Positions 44,211 through 55,985 are shown, numbered from the stretch's first letter. The stretch: DNA of 64,000 nt from an uncultured Erythrobacter sp. (GCA_947494705.1 CANLVN010000004.1:1-64000), one strand, 5' to 3'. Notes: generated from the sequence alone by a model not told the origin. Translations and numbers: made by a program.

Positions 44211-45929
44211 CTAGAAGCCGAGCGCCACCCCCACCCGCGCGCCGGCGCTGTCTTGGGCGCTTGACCCGGAAACTGCCGCCGAGACGTAGACCCTGCTAGC
44301 AATGCGCGCAGAAATCGCGCCGGAAAAGCCTTGCTCCCCGCCATAGGTCGCGAGGTTGGCGCTGAGCGAGATGGCGGAATCGGGCACCACCATCGTCCCG
44401 CCCATCGCCATCGCCGCCGCGATCCCGCCGCTCAATCGTCGATCGACAGCCTCAAGCCGAAAGCCGATATCCGCCAGCCCATCATCCAGCCGCAATCCAA
44501 GAGCGCCCACGCTGCGTTCGAGCGCGTCGAGATCGGCAGACAGGGCGTCGAACTCGCCTTGGGAGACCGCATCCTTGGGAAACGGCATGTCAGAGCCGAT
44601 TGGGGTGCCCACACCCCTACCCATCGCCATCGCCATGGCCGGAGCACGGATCAGGGTTGCGCCAGCCAGCACCACTTGCTCACGGCCCAGCACTCCGTCG
44701 GCATCCACCGTCACGAGTGTGACCTCTCCTGTCTGTGCAGCGGTGCTCGCCGCAAGGTCGCCGATGCGCACCGCGCTTCTCGCGCCGCCCAGTGTGACCT
44801 GGTTATCCGCGCTCGTGACGGCGCCTGCGCCTATCGCGCTCGACCCCGCGTGGATCGCCTGCGCCCCCTGTCCCAGCGCGGTTGCCCGCGCCGCGCTGGC
44901 AAGCGAGTTCGCGCCGATCGCAGTCGCATTGTCGAAGCGCGCACTTGCGAAGGTCCCATAGGCCGCGCTCGCCCTGCCTTCGGCAAAGGCGGCGGTGCCG
45001 GTGGCGGTCGCGTTTGCCGCCGTTGCGTGGGATTGCTGGCCAAAGGCGCTCGAATTGGTCCCGCTCGCCTCCGCGCGGTTGCCGAACGCGGTCGAGTTGA
45101 GAGCAGTCGCGCGCGCCGATGTCCCGACCGCGACATTGTTGACGTCGAAGGCAAAGGCGTTCGCACCGATGGCCAGCGCCTCGTCGCGAACGGCATTGGC
45201 GCCGGTTCCGATCGCGGTGGTCGATGCCCCTTGCACCATGGCCGATGCGCCGAGCGCGACCGCATTGGTACCGCCAGCCACGCTGTCGTTCCCCACCGCG
45301 ACCGCGCGCGTTGAGGCGAGGCTGTTGCGGCCCACGGCGATTGCGTACTCTGCGTCGGCGGAAGCAAAGCGCCCCACCGCGATAGCGCCCTGCGCGGTTG
45401 CAGAGGCCGACGCTCCCAGCGCCACGGCCCGCGATCCGGTAGCCTGCGCCATGCGTCCTGCAGCGAGGCTGTCGGCCCCGCTCGCATTGGCAAGCACGCC
45501 GAGGGCGGTCGCGTTGGCGGCGGTTGCATCCGATCCGGCGCCAATCGCACTCGATCCAGAGGCGGTTGCCTGCGCCGACTGGCCAAAGGCGCTTGCATTG
45601 ATGTCGCTCGTATCGTTTCCGGCCTACGCGAACTGTCCGACCGACGTGGCTCCGTCCGCCGCGCTCGATGCCCGGTCGCCGACGGCGAGGCTGTTATCGC
45701 CTTGAGCGGTCGTGGCATTCCCGATCGCGGTGGAATTTGCGCCGCTCGCTGTCGTACCGGCCCCGCATTCGAGGCCATCATCGCTGTCCAGCAGCACGTC
45801 GACACCTTGGGAAATGTCGCATGAAGGCGCCAAATTCGCTTGCGCCGGCACGGCAAAAGCGAAGGCGATCACGCTGAGGCCGGAAAGCAACAGGATGCGC
45901 CAGGTGAAATCGAGAAGTCGTTCGGTCAT
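44211..45929 (-). pseudogene. Trimeric autotransporter adhesin (YadA-like), in-frame stop
   Basis: From ATG 45929: a signal peptide (AFAVPAQANLAP), then head repeats of the YadA type (STAIGNATTAQGDNSLAVG; AIGTGANAVRDEALAIGANA), a short stalk (FDALSADLDALERSVGALGLRL) and a C-terminal YadA anchor ending GVALGF. A TAG at 45624-45626 stops the frame after SVGQFA, but the same frame continues (AGNDTSDINASAFGQ) through intact repeats to the end, about 572 codons in total. One base change (TCG or similar to TAG) would explain it. The remaining 470 codons show no other damage, so the mutation is recent, or the stop is read through or is an error. Confidence 0.85.
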
Positions 45930-46013
45930 GCGACCTTACCTAAGCCCAGCCATGCACCTGTCGCGCCGAACTGCCGCCGGGATGGACCTATTGGAAACGC
46001 GGCCCGTGCGCGG

Positions 46014-46649
46014 TCAGCCTTCGGGCGGTTCGACCTCTTGCAGCGCTGCACCCGCTTGCTCGCAGAGCATACGCGCCGCGTCCCATCCGCCGTGAAGCCA
46101 AGTTTGCCGGGCCTCTACGCTGTCGGGCAGCACGACCGGCTCTACCTTGCATCCCGCCGCGCGCGCCGGACCCGTGGCGTTGCGGGTGAGGATCGCGAAG
46201 GCGGGCACTTCCTCGTCCTTCCAGACGCCTGCCATCGCGAAGATCGGTTCGCCGGGCGGCGCGAGCCAGTGGCGCAAACGGCGGCCCTCATAATCGATGC
46301 CGCTGCCCCACAGCATCGCTTTGGTTGCAGGGACGAGGCAGCGAAATTCGCTGTTGCGCAGATTGCCGATCCAGAACGGGCTGTCGAGGTTGCGCAGGCT
46401 CGCGATACGGCGGGTGGGATCGTCAGCCGAAGGCGGGGGCAGCACACCCCACAGGCGAGGAACAATGCGTGCAGCCAGCGCGCGCCCCGCAGGGCGCGGC
46501 CCCGCGATGAAATCTCTTCCGGCGGTGACGACCGGCGCAAAGCCGAGCGGCGCGACATAGCCGCCCGCCCACGGGTCTTCACCCTCCCGCGCGCCAAAGG
46601 CATTCGCTATATCGCCGGCAGTGGCGTCGAGGCGGTAGAGGCGGGTCAC
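46014..46649 (-). CDS. SRAP (YedK/HMCES)-like protein without catalytic Cys2
   Basis: 211 residues. The layout follows SRAP proteins: an N-terminal MTRLYRLDATAGDIANAFG, then FRCLVPATKAMLWG, IFAMAGVWKDEEVPAFAILT and PVVLPDS. SRAP enzymes begin Met-Cys and use that Cys to crosslink abasic sites. Here residue 2 is Thr, and the usual His before RMPV is replaced (GCKVEPVV). It is therefore probably unable to form the standard thiazolidine link and may have a changed role. The family match is by pattern, not alignment. Confidence 0.6.
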   Translation of the reverse strand: MTRLYRLDATAGDIANAFGAREGEDPWAGGYVAPLGFAPVVTAGRDFIAGPRPAGRALAARIVPRLWGVLPPPSADDPTRRIASLRNLDSPFWIGNLRNSEFRCLVPATKAMLWGSGIDYEGRRLRHWLAPPGEPIFAMAGVWKDEEVPAFAILTRNATGPARAAGCKVEPVVLPDSVEARQTWLHGGWDAARMLCEQAGAALQEVEPPEG

Positions 46650-46693
46650 GCCCCGACTTATCGGAGAGGGTCAGCGGCGGGGCAAGGACGCGA

Positions 46694-47569
46694 TCAGGGT
46701 TCGCCTTCCTCGCTGCCCTTTTCCCCTTCCTCAAGTTCGCGCGCCATGGTTGTAGCAAGCCGCTGGCGCTGCTGCGGGCCGGACAGCTCGGTGAGGTCGC
46801 TGTCGTAGATTCCTGACAGCATGGCGCGGTCCTGGGCGCTCATCGAATGTGGCAGCAGCGAGGGATCGTCGATGTCGAACAGCCGCAAAATCGAAAGAGG
46901 CTCGGCGATTTTCGCGACGTCGCGGTCGAGTTCGACCAGCAGGTGCAGGGTCGCGAAATCGGCGATCTGGTCGAGAGACATGCCCGGCGTTTTATCAATG
47001 TCGACGATCAGATAGGAGCCAACGATGTCGTAGCGAGCATTCGCGGCGAGCCGCGTGGCGCGCGCGGGCGCGACGCCGTCGCGCAAGGGTACGCCGTCGA
47101 CGGTGCGCTGATCGATCGCTTTCCATGAGTAATAGGGCCGGTCCTGTTCGGCCATGGCGCGGATTTCGGCGACATAATTTGAGTTGAAGATACCCGGGCG
47201 GGTCTTGCGTAGCCCGTTTACCAGCTCTTGGGGCTCGTCGATGAAGATCATCACTGCTGTCGGACGGCAAGGTGCCTCCATCGGCTCGATCCCGGCGGCC
47301 CGAACATTGTCGCGGATGCGCTTCTCGATAATCGCCGAATATTCGGCGTCGAAGCCGATGATGATTGGGCAAAAGGTGTCGTCGAAGCTGGTGATGTAGC
47401 CTTCGGTTGGCTCGAGCATCTGCCACAGCTGGCGGCGGATTTCCTTCTTCGCGCCCTGAACGACGATTTCGGAGCTGTCGGCGGATTCGGCAGCGGGTTG
47501 ATCCTGCGCCGCGACGGGGGCGGAGATAAGCAACGCAGCGGCACCTAGGGCGGCGGACTTGAAAAGCAT
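46694..47569 (-). CDS. Secreted hypothetical protein (291 aa)
   Basis: A signal peptide ends SAPVAAQDQ. The mature part starts with an acidic linker and EIVVQGAKKEIRRQLWQML, then alternating strands and helices with two Cys (CPIIIGFD, EAPCRPTAV) that may form a disulfide. The C-terminus is a Glu-rich tail. Proteins of this kind are common in Sphingomonadales but I do not know a function. It is divergent from the thiC region. Confidence 0.75.
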   Translation of the reverse strand: MLFKSAALGAAALLISAPVAAQDQPAAESADSSEIVVQGAKKEIRRQLWQMLEPTEGYITSFDDTFCPIIIGFDAEYSAIIEKRIRDNVRAAGIEPMEAPCRPTAVMIFIDEPQELVNGLRKTRPGIFNSNYVAEIRAMAEQDRPYYSWKAIDQRTVDGVPLRDGVAPARATRLAANARYDIVGSYLIVDIDKTPGMSLDQIADFATLHLLVELDRDVAKIAEPLSILRLFDIDDPSLLPHSMSAQDRAMLSGIYDSDLTELSGPQQRQRLATTMARELEEGEKGSEEGEP

Positions 47570-47755
47570 CGGGAGCTGTCCTTGTATTCTAGCGGGGTCT
47601 CCGGGGGAGGAGTTGATACCCCTCTATGTGATGCAAGGCGCACCGCGAGTAAAACCAAACTCGGTCAGTTCGTTATAACACCCGATGAATGCGCGATTTG
47701 GCCTGACGAGTGTCACTCGTTTGCCGCCGCACGCAGTTCGTGGCGGACGTATGGA

Positions 47756-47991
47756 TCAGTCGAACCAGCCTTTTTCCTTCTTATTGGTGCCCCAGTTCCA
47801 TTTATTCTTCTTCTCATCCATGCCGCCCGAAGAGAAGCGGAAACCGCCGACCTCGATGCTGATCTGGCCGTCGCTGCGCAGGACTGTTCCACTGACACTG
47901 CCGCCATGCTGCATGAACGCTGCAATAAATGCGTTGGTCGACAAGTCCTCACCGGCACCATGGACAATGCGGGTCTCGGCATTTAGAACTG

Positions 47992-47995
<4 letters not shown>
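47756..47995 (-). CDS. Possible small protein opposite the thiC leader
   Basis: From GTG 47995: MAVLNAETRIVHGAGEDL through NKWNWGTNKKEKGWFD, 79 residues. The sequence reads like a real protein (regular strand pattern LRSDGQISIEVGGFRF, lysine-rich end unusual for this genome). The start codon overlaps the 5' strand of the TPP riboswitch on the opposite strand. An ATG at 48067 would run through the whole riboswitch and is less likely. No known family. Codon use is not strongly biased, so this is tentative. Confidence 0.35.
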
Positions 47996-50032
<2,037 letters not shown>

Positions 50033-50122
50033 GCGAGGGGGCGCACGCGCCAGACAGGGGCGGATTTGCAATCGCGCCGCACATGATGGACAATCCTCCC
50101 TGCAATAGGGGAGACAACCATC

Positions 50123-50692
50123 ATGAACCGCATAGTCAAATCCGCCGCCCTGGCATCCGCCTTCGCGCTCGCATCCTGCGGCGGGGGCACCGACACGGCA
50201 CAGGGCGACACAGCCGCAGCGTCCGGGACAAGCGCTTCGGCAGACAGCCGTTACGAACAGATCGGCGCGATCGAAGCGACGGTTAACGGGGAGGCGATGA
50301 CCTTCCCGGTCTTCTACGACACCGAGAAAGATCGTTCTTTCGTAGACGAACGCGAGAGCGGTAATATCCGCTCGGTCAACGTGATGGGCGCGACCGTTGG
50401 CGAAGATGGCAAGCCGGGCAGCCCGCGCATGCAGGTCCTCGCGCAGTTGGGCAGCTACGGCATGAAGAACATCACCATCAATGACGGCTCGATGATGCAC
50501 CCGCTCGAAAGCGCGGGGATGCAGACCGATGTGACCTTCGACGAGGACGGCTCGAACGGCGTCTATTCGGGCAGCTTCTCGGGCACCCTGACGCGCACCG
50601 ACGCCGAGGAGATGGACGGCACCGAAGAGGTGATCTTCGAAGGCCCGGTCGAGGTAAGCGGCACGTTCCGCGTCGAAAAGCGCGGGGAATAG
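50123..50692 (+). CDS. Putative lipoprotein (189 aa)
   Basis: The signal ends ALASCGGGTD, a lipobox with Cys near 19, followed by an acidic/Thr-Ala linker. The rest is a beta-rich domain with repeated short strands (GAIEATVNGEAMTFPVFYD; SGSFSGTLTRTD). It has a GGGGAGA site upstream. No known family. It is 90 bases after thiC and ends in a convergent terminator. Confidence 0.75.
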   Translation: MNRIVKSAALASAFALASCGGGTDTAQGDTAAASGTSASADSRYEQIGAIEATVNGEAMTFPVFYDTEKDRSFVDERESGNIRSVNVMGATVGEDGKPGSPRMQVLAQLGSYGMKNITINDGSMMHPLESAGMQTDVTFDEDGSNGVYSGSFSGTLTRTDAEEMDGTEEVIFEGPVEVSGTFRVEKRGE

Positions 50693-50704
50693 GGCGAGCT
50701 TGCC

Positions 50705-50744
50705 GCAAGGCGGGGAGCCGAACGCGTCGGCTCCCACCGCTTGC
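50705..50744. terminator. Bidirectional terminator between two lipoprotein genes
   Basis: GGGAGCCGA (50713-50721) pairs with TCGGCTCCC (50727-50735), extended by imperfect outer pairing of GCAAGGCG with CCGCTTGC. It lies exactly between convergent stops. Confidence 0.75.
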
Positions 50745-51206
50745 CTAGTCGTCGGTCAGCGTCATGGAAATGCGCATGGTCCGCGCCGGTCCGGCGTCGA
50801 CGATCCTGATCGTGCAGTCTGAGCAGCCCTGGCCATCGAAGTAGACGAGATCCTGCTCGGCATAATCCTCGCTGTCGCGCACTTCGTACCCGGCTGAGCT
50901 GAGATCCTCCGACAGGCTTTCATACAGTCCGTCGAGCGGCTCGTCCGTCGTGCCATCGAGGACATGCGTGTACTGGCCGATATCCTGCGTGCCCACTACC
51001 GAGAAGTCGCCGGGCAGCGGGAAGCCGGCCGGCACCCACTCGGGCATGTCGGTAGCGGAGGCGGTGTCCACCACTTCCCCGGAGTCGGCTCCCATGCCAG
51101 CGCCCTCATCGACACCCCCGTCCGTCGCAGCCATATCCTCGCCGCCGCCGCAAGCGACCAGCGCAAGGCTCAGCGTCATGGCGAGAGTGCTGGCGCGAAA
51201 AGTCAT
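50745..51206 (-). CDS. Putative lipoprotein (153 aa)
   Basis: The signal MTFRASTLAMTLSLALVAC ends in a lipobox, followed by a Gly/Asp/Ala-rich linker to about residue 50. Then comes a compact domain (EWVPAGFPLPGDFSVVG; YFDGQGCSDCTIRIVDAG) with a CSDC pair that could form a disulfide. Unknown function; similar two-part lipoproteins are common in Erythrobacteraceae. No family name can be supported. Confidence 0.7.
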   Translation of the reverse strand: MTFRASTLAMTLSLALVACGGGEDMAATDGGVDEGAGMGADSGEVVDTASATDMPEWVPAGFPLPGDFSVVGTQDIGQYTHVLDGTTDEPLDGLYESLSEDLSSAGYEVRDSEDYAEQDLVYFDGQGCSDCTIRIVDAGPARTMRISMTLTDD

Positions 51207-51410
51207 CGTGGTGTCCCCCTGTGTTGCGATGTGTTCCGATATCGCCCCCCATTATCCAAATCGCGCCAATCCGAGTCAAACGGGCTCAATCAGGCTGAGG
51301 AACGAGGTGTTGCACCTTCAGGCGAAGGGTGTGCGGTGTGGCGCGGACGAGTAGCGGCGGATTGCGGGAGAGCGACTTGCCTGCCATAACCGCCAATTCT
51401 TGCTGAATAT

Positions 51411-51616
51411 CCGGGCCGGAATTCTGCTCGATGAAGATTTCGCAAGAAGTGCGCGAGTTTGCGGCGAAGCAGAATTCGGACAGCTACCTCGCGAGCGAGA
51501 ACATCAAGCGCGAGACCTCGCCGGAGGAGGCCGAGGAAGCGCGCGAGGGGATGGAGGAGATGAGTAAGATGTATCGGGAGAAGGGCGAGAAGTCGTATTT
51601 GCTGGAGGGTGAATAA
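51411..51616 (+). pseudogene. Duplicated 3' end of thiC (remnant)
   Basis: The frame reads [20 protein letters not shown] then NSDSYLASENIKRETSPEEAEE to YLLEGE. The intact thiC ends [20 protein letters not shown], then [21 protein letters not shown] to YLPESETE. The match covers the last ~65 residues including two cluster cysteines, and nothing of the catalytic core. An ATG at 51431 could make a 61-residue peptide ending in TAA. It lies 1.4 kb after thiC and directly precedes the HEPN gene with no gap. Confidence 0.85.
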
Positions 51617-52888
51617 GTGAACCTCAAGAACGCCGAAAATCGAGCTCCGGTCCAAAGCTTTTTCGACGCCGCGATTGCTTGTCATGCAACTTCACCGAAA
51701 GAGATCGATTTCAATCGGATGCGCCTTGCAGATGGCGTGCTTTTTGAGGTTTCCGACACTGCTCAAGAAGCTCAGGCGGCAGCGGTCGATCAATTGATCA
51801 AGGCTCTCGGAGCGATCAGAGGGCATGCCGCCGACATCGAACCTTTACTTTGGCAGGCTGTGGCCGATGCACTCAAAGCTGGCTCGACCTCAATGCACCA
51901 AGGCGACGTTGACACACTGCTGGACACGATTTCTGACAACGCCGGTAAAGAAGTTGATTTAATCAAGCCTTGTCACAGTGTCGTTCTTATGGAGAAAACC
52001 AACAATATTGTGGTTGGGCCGGTGAAAATACGGCGTTCCTCTAAGGCCCTGACGGAAATTAGACGACTTTGTCCCAAGTCAAAAATTGAAGTGGGCGAGG
52101 AGCCTGATATCGAAACTGACGGAATGGACGTCAAAATTCCGCATTTTGTATGGCAAGTTAAGCTCGCGGCTGCGAGCAAGGTAAGAGAAGAGCAAGCGGC
52201 TTGGATGGTCGATATCGCTCTTTCCCTAATTCGCTTGGGCGTAAAGCCGACGAATCTGGGTATGAATCCACCGACGTTGGGAAAGGTCGAGGCACCTCCT
52301 TTCGCCAAAGCTAAGGCTGACCACAATAGAATGATAATTGGTGAGTCTGGCCGCTATTCCATCGGTGGATGGACAATGCCATGTTTTTACCAGCTTGGTA
52401 TTCCTGCGCAGCGTGAGTTATCCAAGCGTGATTTTGTCAAGAAGGCCGGTTTGGTATTTGCATCTTCCAAAAATTCACTAGCGGAACGGTTTTCGCAAGG
52501 TTTGGGTTGGATTGCACGCGGGCGGCAATCATCTGACCGACCGACACGCTTGCTATATTTCTTTACAGCGATTGAGGCACTCTTGTCCGATAGTGATAAG
52601 ACAGCGCCTATAGTTCAGACCGTGGCAAGGCATGGGTCGGTCTTGCTCAGCGATAAGAATGAAAGTCGCATTGAGATTTCTAAAACCATCCGTCAACTTT
52701 ATGGTCTCAGATCTTCGTTGGTGCACACTGGCAAAAGAGGTGTTGTCGATAAGGATGCTAACACTATCCAATATATTACTGATTTACTCTTCTACAAAGT
52801 TTGGAACGAGGTCGATTTGTCCATGAAGCATAGCCGCTTTGTCGAGGCCTTGAGCAAAGCAAGCTATGGTCTCCCCGCAAATTTCTGA
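51617..52888 (+). CDS. ApeA-like HEPN-domain protein
   Basis: 423 residues from GTG 51617, which begins immediately after the thiC-remnant stop. The C-terminal ~120 residues are helical with LLYFFTAIEALLSD, then a run ending RQLYGLRSSLVHTGKRG. This contains RSSLVH, the R-x4-H RNase motif typical of ApeA-type HEPN domains. The N-terminal 280 residues are a separate mixed domain I do not recognise. Base composition is more AT-rich than its neighbours, suggesting recent transfer. ApeA and related HEPN proteins act as abortive anti-phage ribonucleases, which is the suggested role. Confidence 0.6.
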   Translation: MNLKNAENRAPVQSFFDAAIACHATSPKEIDFNRMRLADGVLFEVSDTAQEAQAAAVDQLIKALGAIRGHAADIEPLLWQAVADALKAGSTSMHQGDVDTLLDTISDNAGKEVDLIKPCHSVVLMEKTNNIVVGPVKIRRSSKALTEIRRLCPKSKIEVGEEPDIETDGMDVKIPHFVWQVKLAAASKVREEQAAWMVDIALSLIRLGVKPTNLGMNPPTLGKVEAPPFAKAKADHNRMIIGESGRYSIGGWTMPCFYQLGIPAQRELSKRDFVKKAGLVFASSKNSLAERFSQGLGWIARGRQSSDRPTRLLYFFTAIEALLSDSDKTAPIVQTVARHGSVLLSDKNESRIEISKTIRQLYGLRSSLVHTGKRGVVDKDANTIQYITDLLFYKVWNEVDLSMKHSRFVEALSKASYGLPANF

Positions 52889-52910
52889 CATTGCTCCGTA
52901 GAGACAACCT

Positions 52911-53372
52911 TTAGTATCGTGACGCCATCCCCACCAGCACCCGGTCCAGCGCTTGCAGGAACCGCGAGCGGTCGGCCTTGCTGAACGGGGGCGGGCCACC
53001 TCCCATTCCGTCCATCCCGGCGCGCAGGTCTGCCATGATGGCCCGGGTGGCCACGGCGCTGCCGATGCTGGCCTTGTCGAACTCCTCGCCATTGTGTTTC
53101 AGTACGCGCGCGCCCGCCGTCAGGCAGCGTTCGGCCAGCAGTATGTCGCCCGTCACCACCACGCTGCTCGACGAGGCGTTCTCCGCGATCCAGTCATCGG
53201 CAGCGTCGAAGCCGTCGCTTACCACCACGCGCTTCACCCGCTCGCTTACCGGCACGCGGAAGGGGCTGTTGCTGACCACGCGGACTTGCGCCTTGTAGCG
53301 TGTCGCCACGCGGTAGACCTCCTCCTTTACGGGGCAGGCATCGGCATCGACCAGGATTGTTACGGGGGCCAT
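52911..53372 (-). CDS. YaiI/YqxD (UPF0178) family protein
   Basis: 153 residues from ATG 53372. Conserved UPF0178 marks are ILVDADACPVKEEVYRVA near 5, VVSDGFDAADDWIAENA, VVTGDILLAERCL, and the Gly/Pro loop MGGGPPPFSKADRSRFLQALDR. The fold resembles a PIN-like nuclease and the acidic DAD and DILL positions could bind metal, but the activity is not established. Cytoplasmic. Convergent with the HEPN gene, 22 bases apart. Confidence 0.9.
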   Translation of the reverse strand: MAPVTILVDADACPVKEEVYRVATRYKAQVRVVSNSPFRVPVSERVKRVVVSDGFDAADDWIAENASSSSVVVTGDILLAERCLTAGARVLKHNGEEFDKASIGSAVATRAIMADLRAGMDGMGGGPPPFSKADRSRFLQALDRVLVGMASRY

Positions 53373-53453
53373 CCGGGCATCATCGCGCCTTTGCGGCATC
53401 GCGTGAACCCGAAAAAGCGAAGGATTGGTCCGCAGATCGGACCGGAGCCTGCC

Positions 53454-54242
53454 TCAGGCTGCAACGACACTCCGGTTCCGGCCGGCTTCCTTGGCATCGT
53501 AGAGCGCCCGGTCGGCGCGGATCATCAGGCGGTCGACCGCCTCTTCGCCCTGCATCGTCGCCACGCCAAAGCTCGCCGTGAGCGTGTGCTGGCCGCCATG
53601 GGTGATCAGCGGGGTCGCTTCGAGCGTTGCGCGGACCCGGTCGATCAGTTCAGAAAACTGCTCGGTATCCGCGGTGCAGGCGGCGATCAGGAACTCCTCG
53701 CCCCCGATCCGAGCGACCAGCCAGTCCTCGGGCGCGAGCCGCGCCATGATGGTGGCGACATGCACGATCCCGGCATCGCCGGCGTCATGGCCGAACTGGT
53801 CGTTGATCCGCTTGAACCAGTCGATATCGGCAATCGCGACCGAGAGCGCGTCCGGCCTGCTCGACGGCGGTTCAGCCCAGTCCTGCAAGGTCTGCATCGC
53901 CGCGCGCCGGTTTGCGAGGCCGGTCAGCGGGTCGGTCAGGGCAAGCTCTTCTAGCTCGGCGCGCGACCGGTCGAGGCGCACCGTCAGCGACGCAATCCAG
54001 AGATAGGCGCAGCTGGCGACGACCAGCGGGATCAGCGTCGCGAACAGCATCAGCACAGCCGGGTCGGGTGGTGCATTGCTGTCGAGCGAAAGCCGCGTCA
54101 GCATCACCGAGGCGGCGATAGAGGCGCCGACCACGATGAACCCGTTGCGCCACAGCCGCCAGTGCAGGGCACGCCGTTCCAGCCCAGCACCTGTGCCGGG
54201 TATTGGCGAACGTGTCGCTTGGTTCGAGGGCAGGCTTTGCAT
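53454..54242 (-). CDS. Membrane-anchored diguanylate cyclase
   Basis: 262 residues from ATG 54242. Two membrane helices at about 33-52 and 62-82 precede a GGDEF domain (DPLTGLANRR near 105). The active loop reads RIGGEEFLIA (GGEEF), compatible with cyclase activity. The primary inhibitory RxxD is not clear. It makes c-di-GMP from GTP. The short periplasmic link has no recognised sensor. It is divergent from the serine hydrolase region. Confidence 0.9.
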   Translation of the reverse strand: MQSLPSNQATRSPIPGTGAGLERRALHWRLWRNGFIVVGASIAASVMLTRLSLDSNAPPDPAVLMLFATLIPLVVASCAYLWIASLTVRLDRSRAELEELALTDPLTGLANRRAAMQTLQDWAEPPSSRPDALSVAIADIDWFKRINDQFGHDAGDAGIVHVATIMARLAPEDWLVARIGGEEFLIAACTADTEQFSELIDRVRATLEATPLITHGGQHTLTASFGVATMQGEEAVDRLMIRADRALYDAKEAGRNRSVVAA

Positions 54243-54511
54243 GATATCAGGGCATGGTCTCAGGTATTTTCCGGAGAACAGCGATAAGGCGCATTTCGCA
54301 ATCAACCCTTGGTACGCGTGGCAAATACTGGGTTAACGGGAGGTAGGGGATGGTCCGGAGATGCTCCTGTCGACCATCCACGCGCCACACGTTGCGTCGC
54401 GGGGACGGGGCCTTTCTGCGAACGACATATATGCGCCGACTACAGATGTAGTCACCACTTCCGATCGCAGCTATCCCGCCAGGCAATTCGATGCCTTGGG
54501 AGGAAAATGCC

Positions 54512-55983
54512 ATGACCACTTTCGCAAACGCACTGGGCTGGAGCGCGACGATTTCGCTGGTCCTTGCCGGATCGCCTGTCTTCGCCGCGAGTGACGAAGA
54601 CAACCCGCACCCCACATGATCGCCCAGATCGAGCAGGGCCTGCGCCCCGCTCTCGCCGCGAAGGGGGAGCCCGGCCCGGTCTGGACGCTGGAGGAGCGCA
54701 TGGCGCATCACGGCGTGCCCGCGATCAGTATCGCGGTCGCCTTTGATGGCGAGGTGGTGTGGGCCAGGGCCTATGGCGAGCGGACGAAGGGCAGCGGTGA
54801 GCCTGTCGACGAGAACACGCTGTTCCAAGCCGCTTCGCTATCCAAGCCGGTCGCCGCGCTCGCTGCGCTGACCTTGGTCGAGGACGGTCGCGTGGATCTC
54901 GATGCCCCGGCGCGTCCCTATCTCAAATCGTGGCCCTTGCCCGATAACGCCTACACGAGCGCGAACCCGGTGACCCTTCGCCATCTCCTGTCGCATCGCG
55001 CCGGTGCGACGATCCACGGCTTCCGGGGCTACCACCCCGACGCGCCGCTTCCCACCAGCGCACAGATCCTCGCGGGGGCGGAGCCGGCCAACACCGCGCC
55101 TGTCACTATCGACCAGGTTCCCGGCGAGCGGCGCCGCTATTCTGGCGGGGGCTACCAGATCGCGCAGTTGCTGATCGAGGATGTGACGGGGATGGGATTT
55201 GCCCAATATGTCGAGCAGTCCGTCTTCGCTCCGGCGGGCCTGACGCTCAGCAATTACGATCATGTCCAGAGCACCGCCAACGTCGCGGCCGGCCATGTCG
55301 GAGGCGAATCCCGCCCGATCGAAGCGCCGGGCTATCTCGCCTATCCGGAACTCGCGGCGGCGGGCATGTGGACCACGCCCAGCGAACTGCTCCGCCTCGG
55401 CAGTCAGGTCGCCGCCGCGCGACAGGGGGAGGGCGACATGATCCCGCAAGGTCTCGCGCGCCAGCTGGTCCCGACCAGTGTCGAGCAGCCGGGCCTCGGC
55501 TTCGGCCTCAACGAACCTGGCGACGGGATGGTGTTCGTCCATAACGGCCACAATCCTGGCTACAGCGCGCGCTGGTTCAGCTATGCCGATGGCAGGGCGA
55601 GCGTCGCGATCCTGACCAACTCCGACAGCGGAGGCGATCTGATCCGCGAAGTCGCAAGCGCCATCGGCCACGCCTATGGCTGGAAACAGGACGCCTTCGA
55701 GGAGCGCGAGACCGTGGCGCTTGAAGAGGAGTGGAAGCGCGAACTCACCGGCGACTATGCTTTCAGCGCCGATGACACCGATGCGTTGGCGACGATCACG
55801 CTGAAGAATGGCCAGCTCTGGATCGAAGGCGCGCTGGCCGAACGCAGCCGTTTCTACCCGACCGCCCGCGAGACCTTCTTCATCCCCAGCGGCCTCAACA
55901 TCGCGGTCGAGGTGGGCGCAGAGGGCAAGGTAAGCGCGCTCGATATCGAGGGGGAGTTGCGGTTGGTGAAGCTGGCGGGGTGA
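54512..55983 (+). pseudogene. Exported serine hydrolase (class C beta-lactamase-like), signal peptide out of frame
   Basis: The catalytic frame from ATG 54616 encodes 455 residues with AASLSKPVAAL (Ser-x-x-Lys), YSGGGYQIAQLL in the Tyr position, and HNGHNPGYSARW. It has no ribosome-binding site or signal peptide of its own. ATG 54512, with a perfect GGAGG, encodes a signal peptide (MTTFANALGWSATISLVLAG then SPVFAASDEDN) that runs into a stop at 54617-54619, overlapping the second ATG. One inserted base near 54613 (CCAC-ATG to CCACC-ATG) would join them into a normal ~490-residue exported enzyme. Either it is a frameshift mutation, a sequencing error, or the two parts are coupled by reinitiation. 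Confidence 0.75.
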
Positions 55984-55985
55984 TA

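Noticed and set aside
44211..45705. Long + strand frames across the autotransporter repeats
   Set aside because: They are translations of the opposite strand of Gly/Ala/Ser repeats and have no start context.
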